Below, in pieces: positions 14,274 through 14,338 of a stretch of 14,338 nucleotides of DNA. The notes below the pieces were generated by a model. That model made no database searches and had not been told where the DNA came from. It saw only the letters and a program-made list of their open reading frames with translations. A program made the translations under genes and the position numbers. This stretch comes from JBBQXY01 sp051004815 (GTDB taxonomy: Bacteria > Chloroflexota > Ktedonobacteria > Ktedonobacterales > Ktedonobacteraceae), in contig JBPCJY010000229.1 of the NCBI GenBank assembly GCA_051004815.1, positions 1 through 14,338 on the forward strand, read 5' to 3'. Numbering within the stretch: the stretch's first letter is position 1; every line of letters starts with the position of its first letter.

Positions 14274-14338
14274 ATGAGATTAAGTCAGTATGCAAAGAAA
14301 ATGGGCGTCAGTTATAAAACCGCCTTTCGTTGGTGGAA
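14274..14338 (+). CDS. tnpA: IS607-family serine recombinase TnpA, N-terminal 21 codons
   Basis: The visible start MRLSQYAKKMGVSYKTAFRWW is the N-terminal helix-turn-helix (MerR-like) DNA-binding head typical of IS607 TnpA. In these proteins the DNA-binding domain comes first and the serine-recombinase catalytic domain follows; that catalytic part lies outside the window. No Shine-Dalgarno sequence precedes the ATG, in line with a leaderless message. The gene is divergent from the truncated Rpn-like gene. The call rests on a short but characteristic segment, so the family is fairly sure. Whether the element is intact cannot be told. Confidence 0.8.
   Translation, partial: MRLSQYAKKMGVSYKTAFRWW

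Larger units (their letters stand above)
14215..14338 (+). mobile_element. Left end of an IS607-family insertion sequence (cut by window end)
   Basis: The element is recognised from the start of its serine-recombinase gene at 14274 and from the abrupt loss of the Rpn-like protein just left of it. The exact boundary cannot be seen: IS607 elements have no terminal inverted repeats or target duplications and usually insert at GG. The GG pairs at 14203-14204, 14210-14211 and 14215-14217 are candidates. A tnpB gene would be expected beyond the window. Confidence 0.6.

Overview
The window looks like chromosomal DNA of a non-model bacterium of moderate GC. Gene content and repeat style suggest Chloroflexota, possibly Ktedonobacteria: an ECF module led by a DUF2232-like membrane protein, MscL with a zinc-ribbon tail, a GH92 exo-mannosidase, short GC-rich palindromes between genes, and IS607 and Rpn-like genes. 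That placement is inference from general resemblance; no marker gene here fixes it.

Layout. Positions 1-537 are non-coding with short repeats. A compact minus-strand operon follows, read from about 6496 down to 538: a DUF2232-type membrane protein, EcfA1, EcfA2, EcfT and a secreted GH92 glycosidase. Junctions are ATGA or GTGA overlaps or gaps of 1-15 nt, and a terminator hairpin lies inside the last GH92 codons. Two plus-strand genes follow: mscL (6780-7262) and apt (7528-8061, with a good sigma70-type promoter). A minus-strand nitroreductase (8093-8677) converges on apt and shares a palindrome with it. Positions 8729-8957 hold a chain of overlapping palindromes.

The second operon (12907 down to 8958, minus) is argG-like, argH, argG: two different argininosuccinate synthases flanking one lyase, tightly coupled. 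Upstream is a leader of about 485 nt with a promoter, a kink-turn, a specifier loop (AGUA facing GAA) with codon CGC (Arg), a T-box bulge UGGCACC and a terminator. This is a tRNA-Arg-sensing T-box riboswitch, so the last two steps of arginine synthesis should switch on when tRNA-Arg is uncharged.

The right end holds an Rpn/PD-(D/E)XK nuclease-like gene that has lost its N-terminal part where an IS607-family element begins. Only the first 21 codons of that element's serine recombinase are in the window, behind a near-consensus promoter whose predicted start is the A of the ATG.

No wholly new system is evident. The most unusual points are the argG-argH-argG arrangement under a long arginine T-box, the ECF module joined to GH92, and the IS607/Rpn junction.
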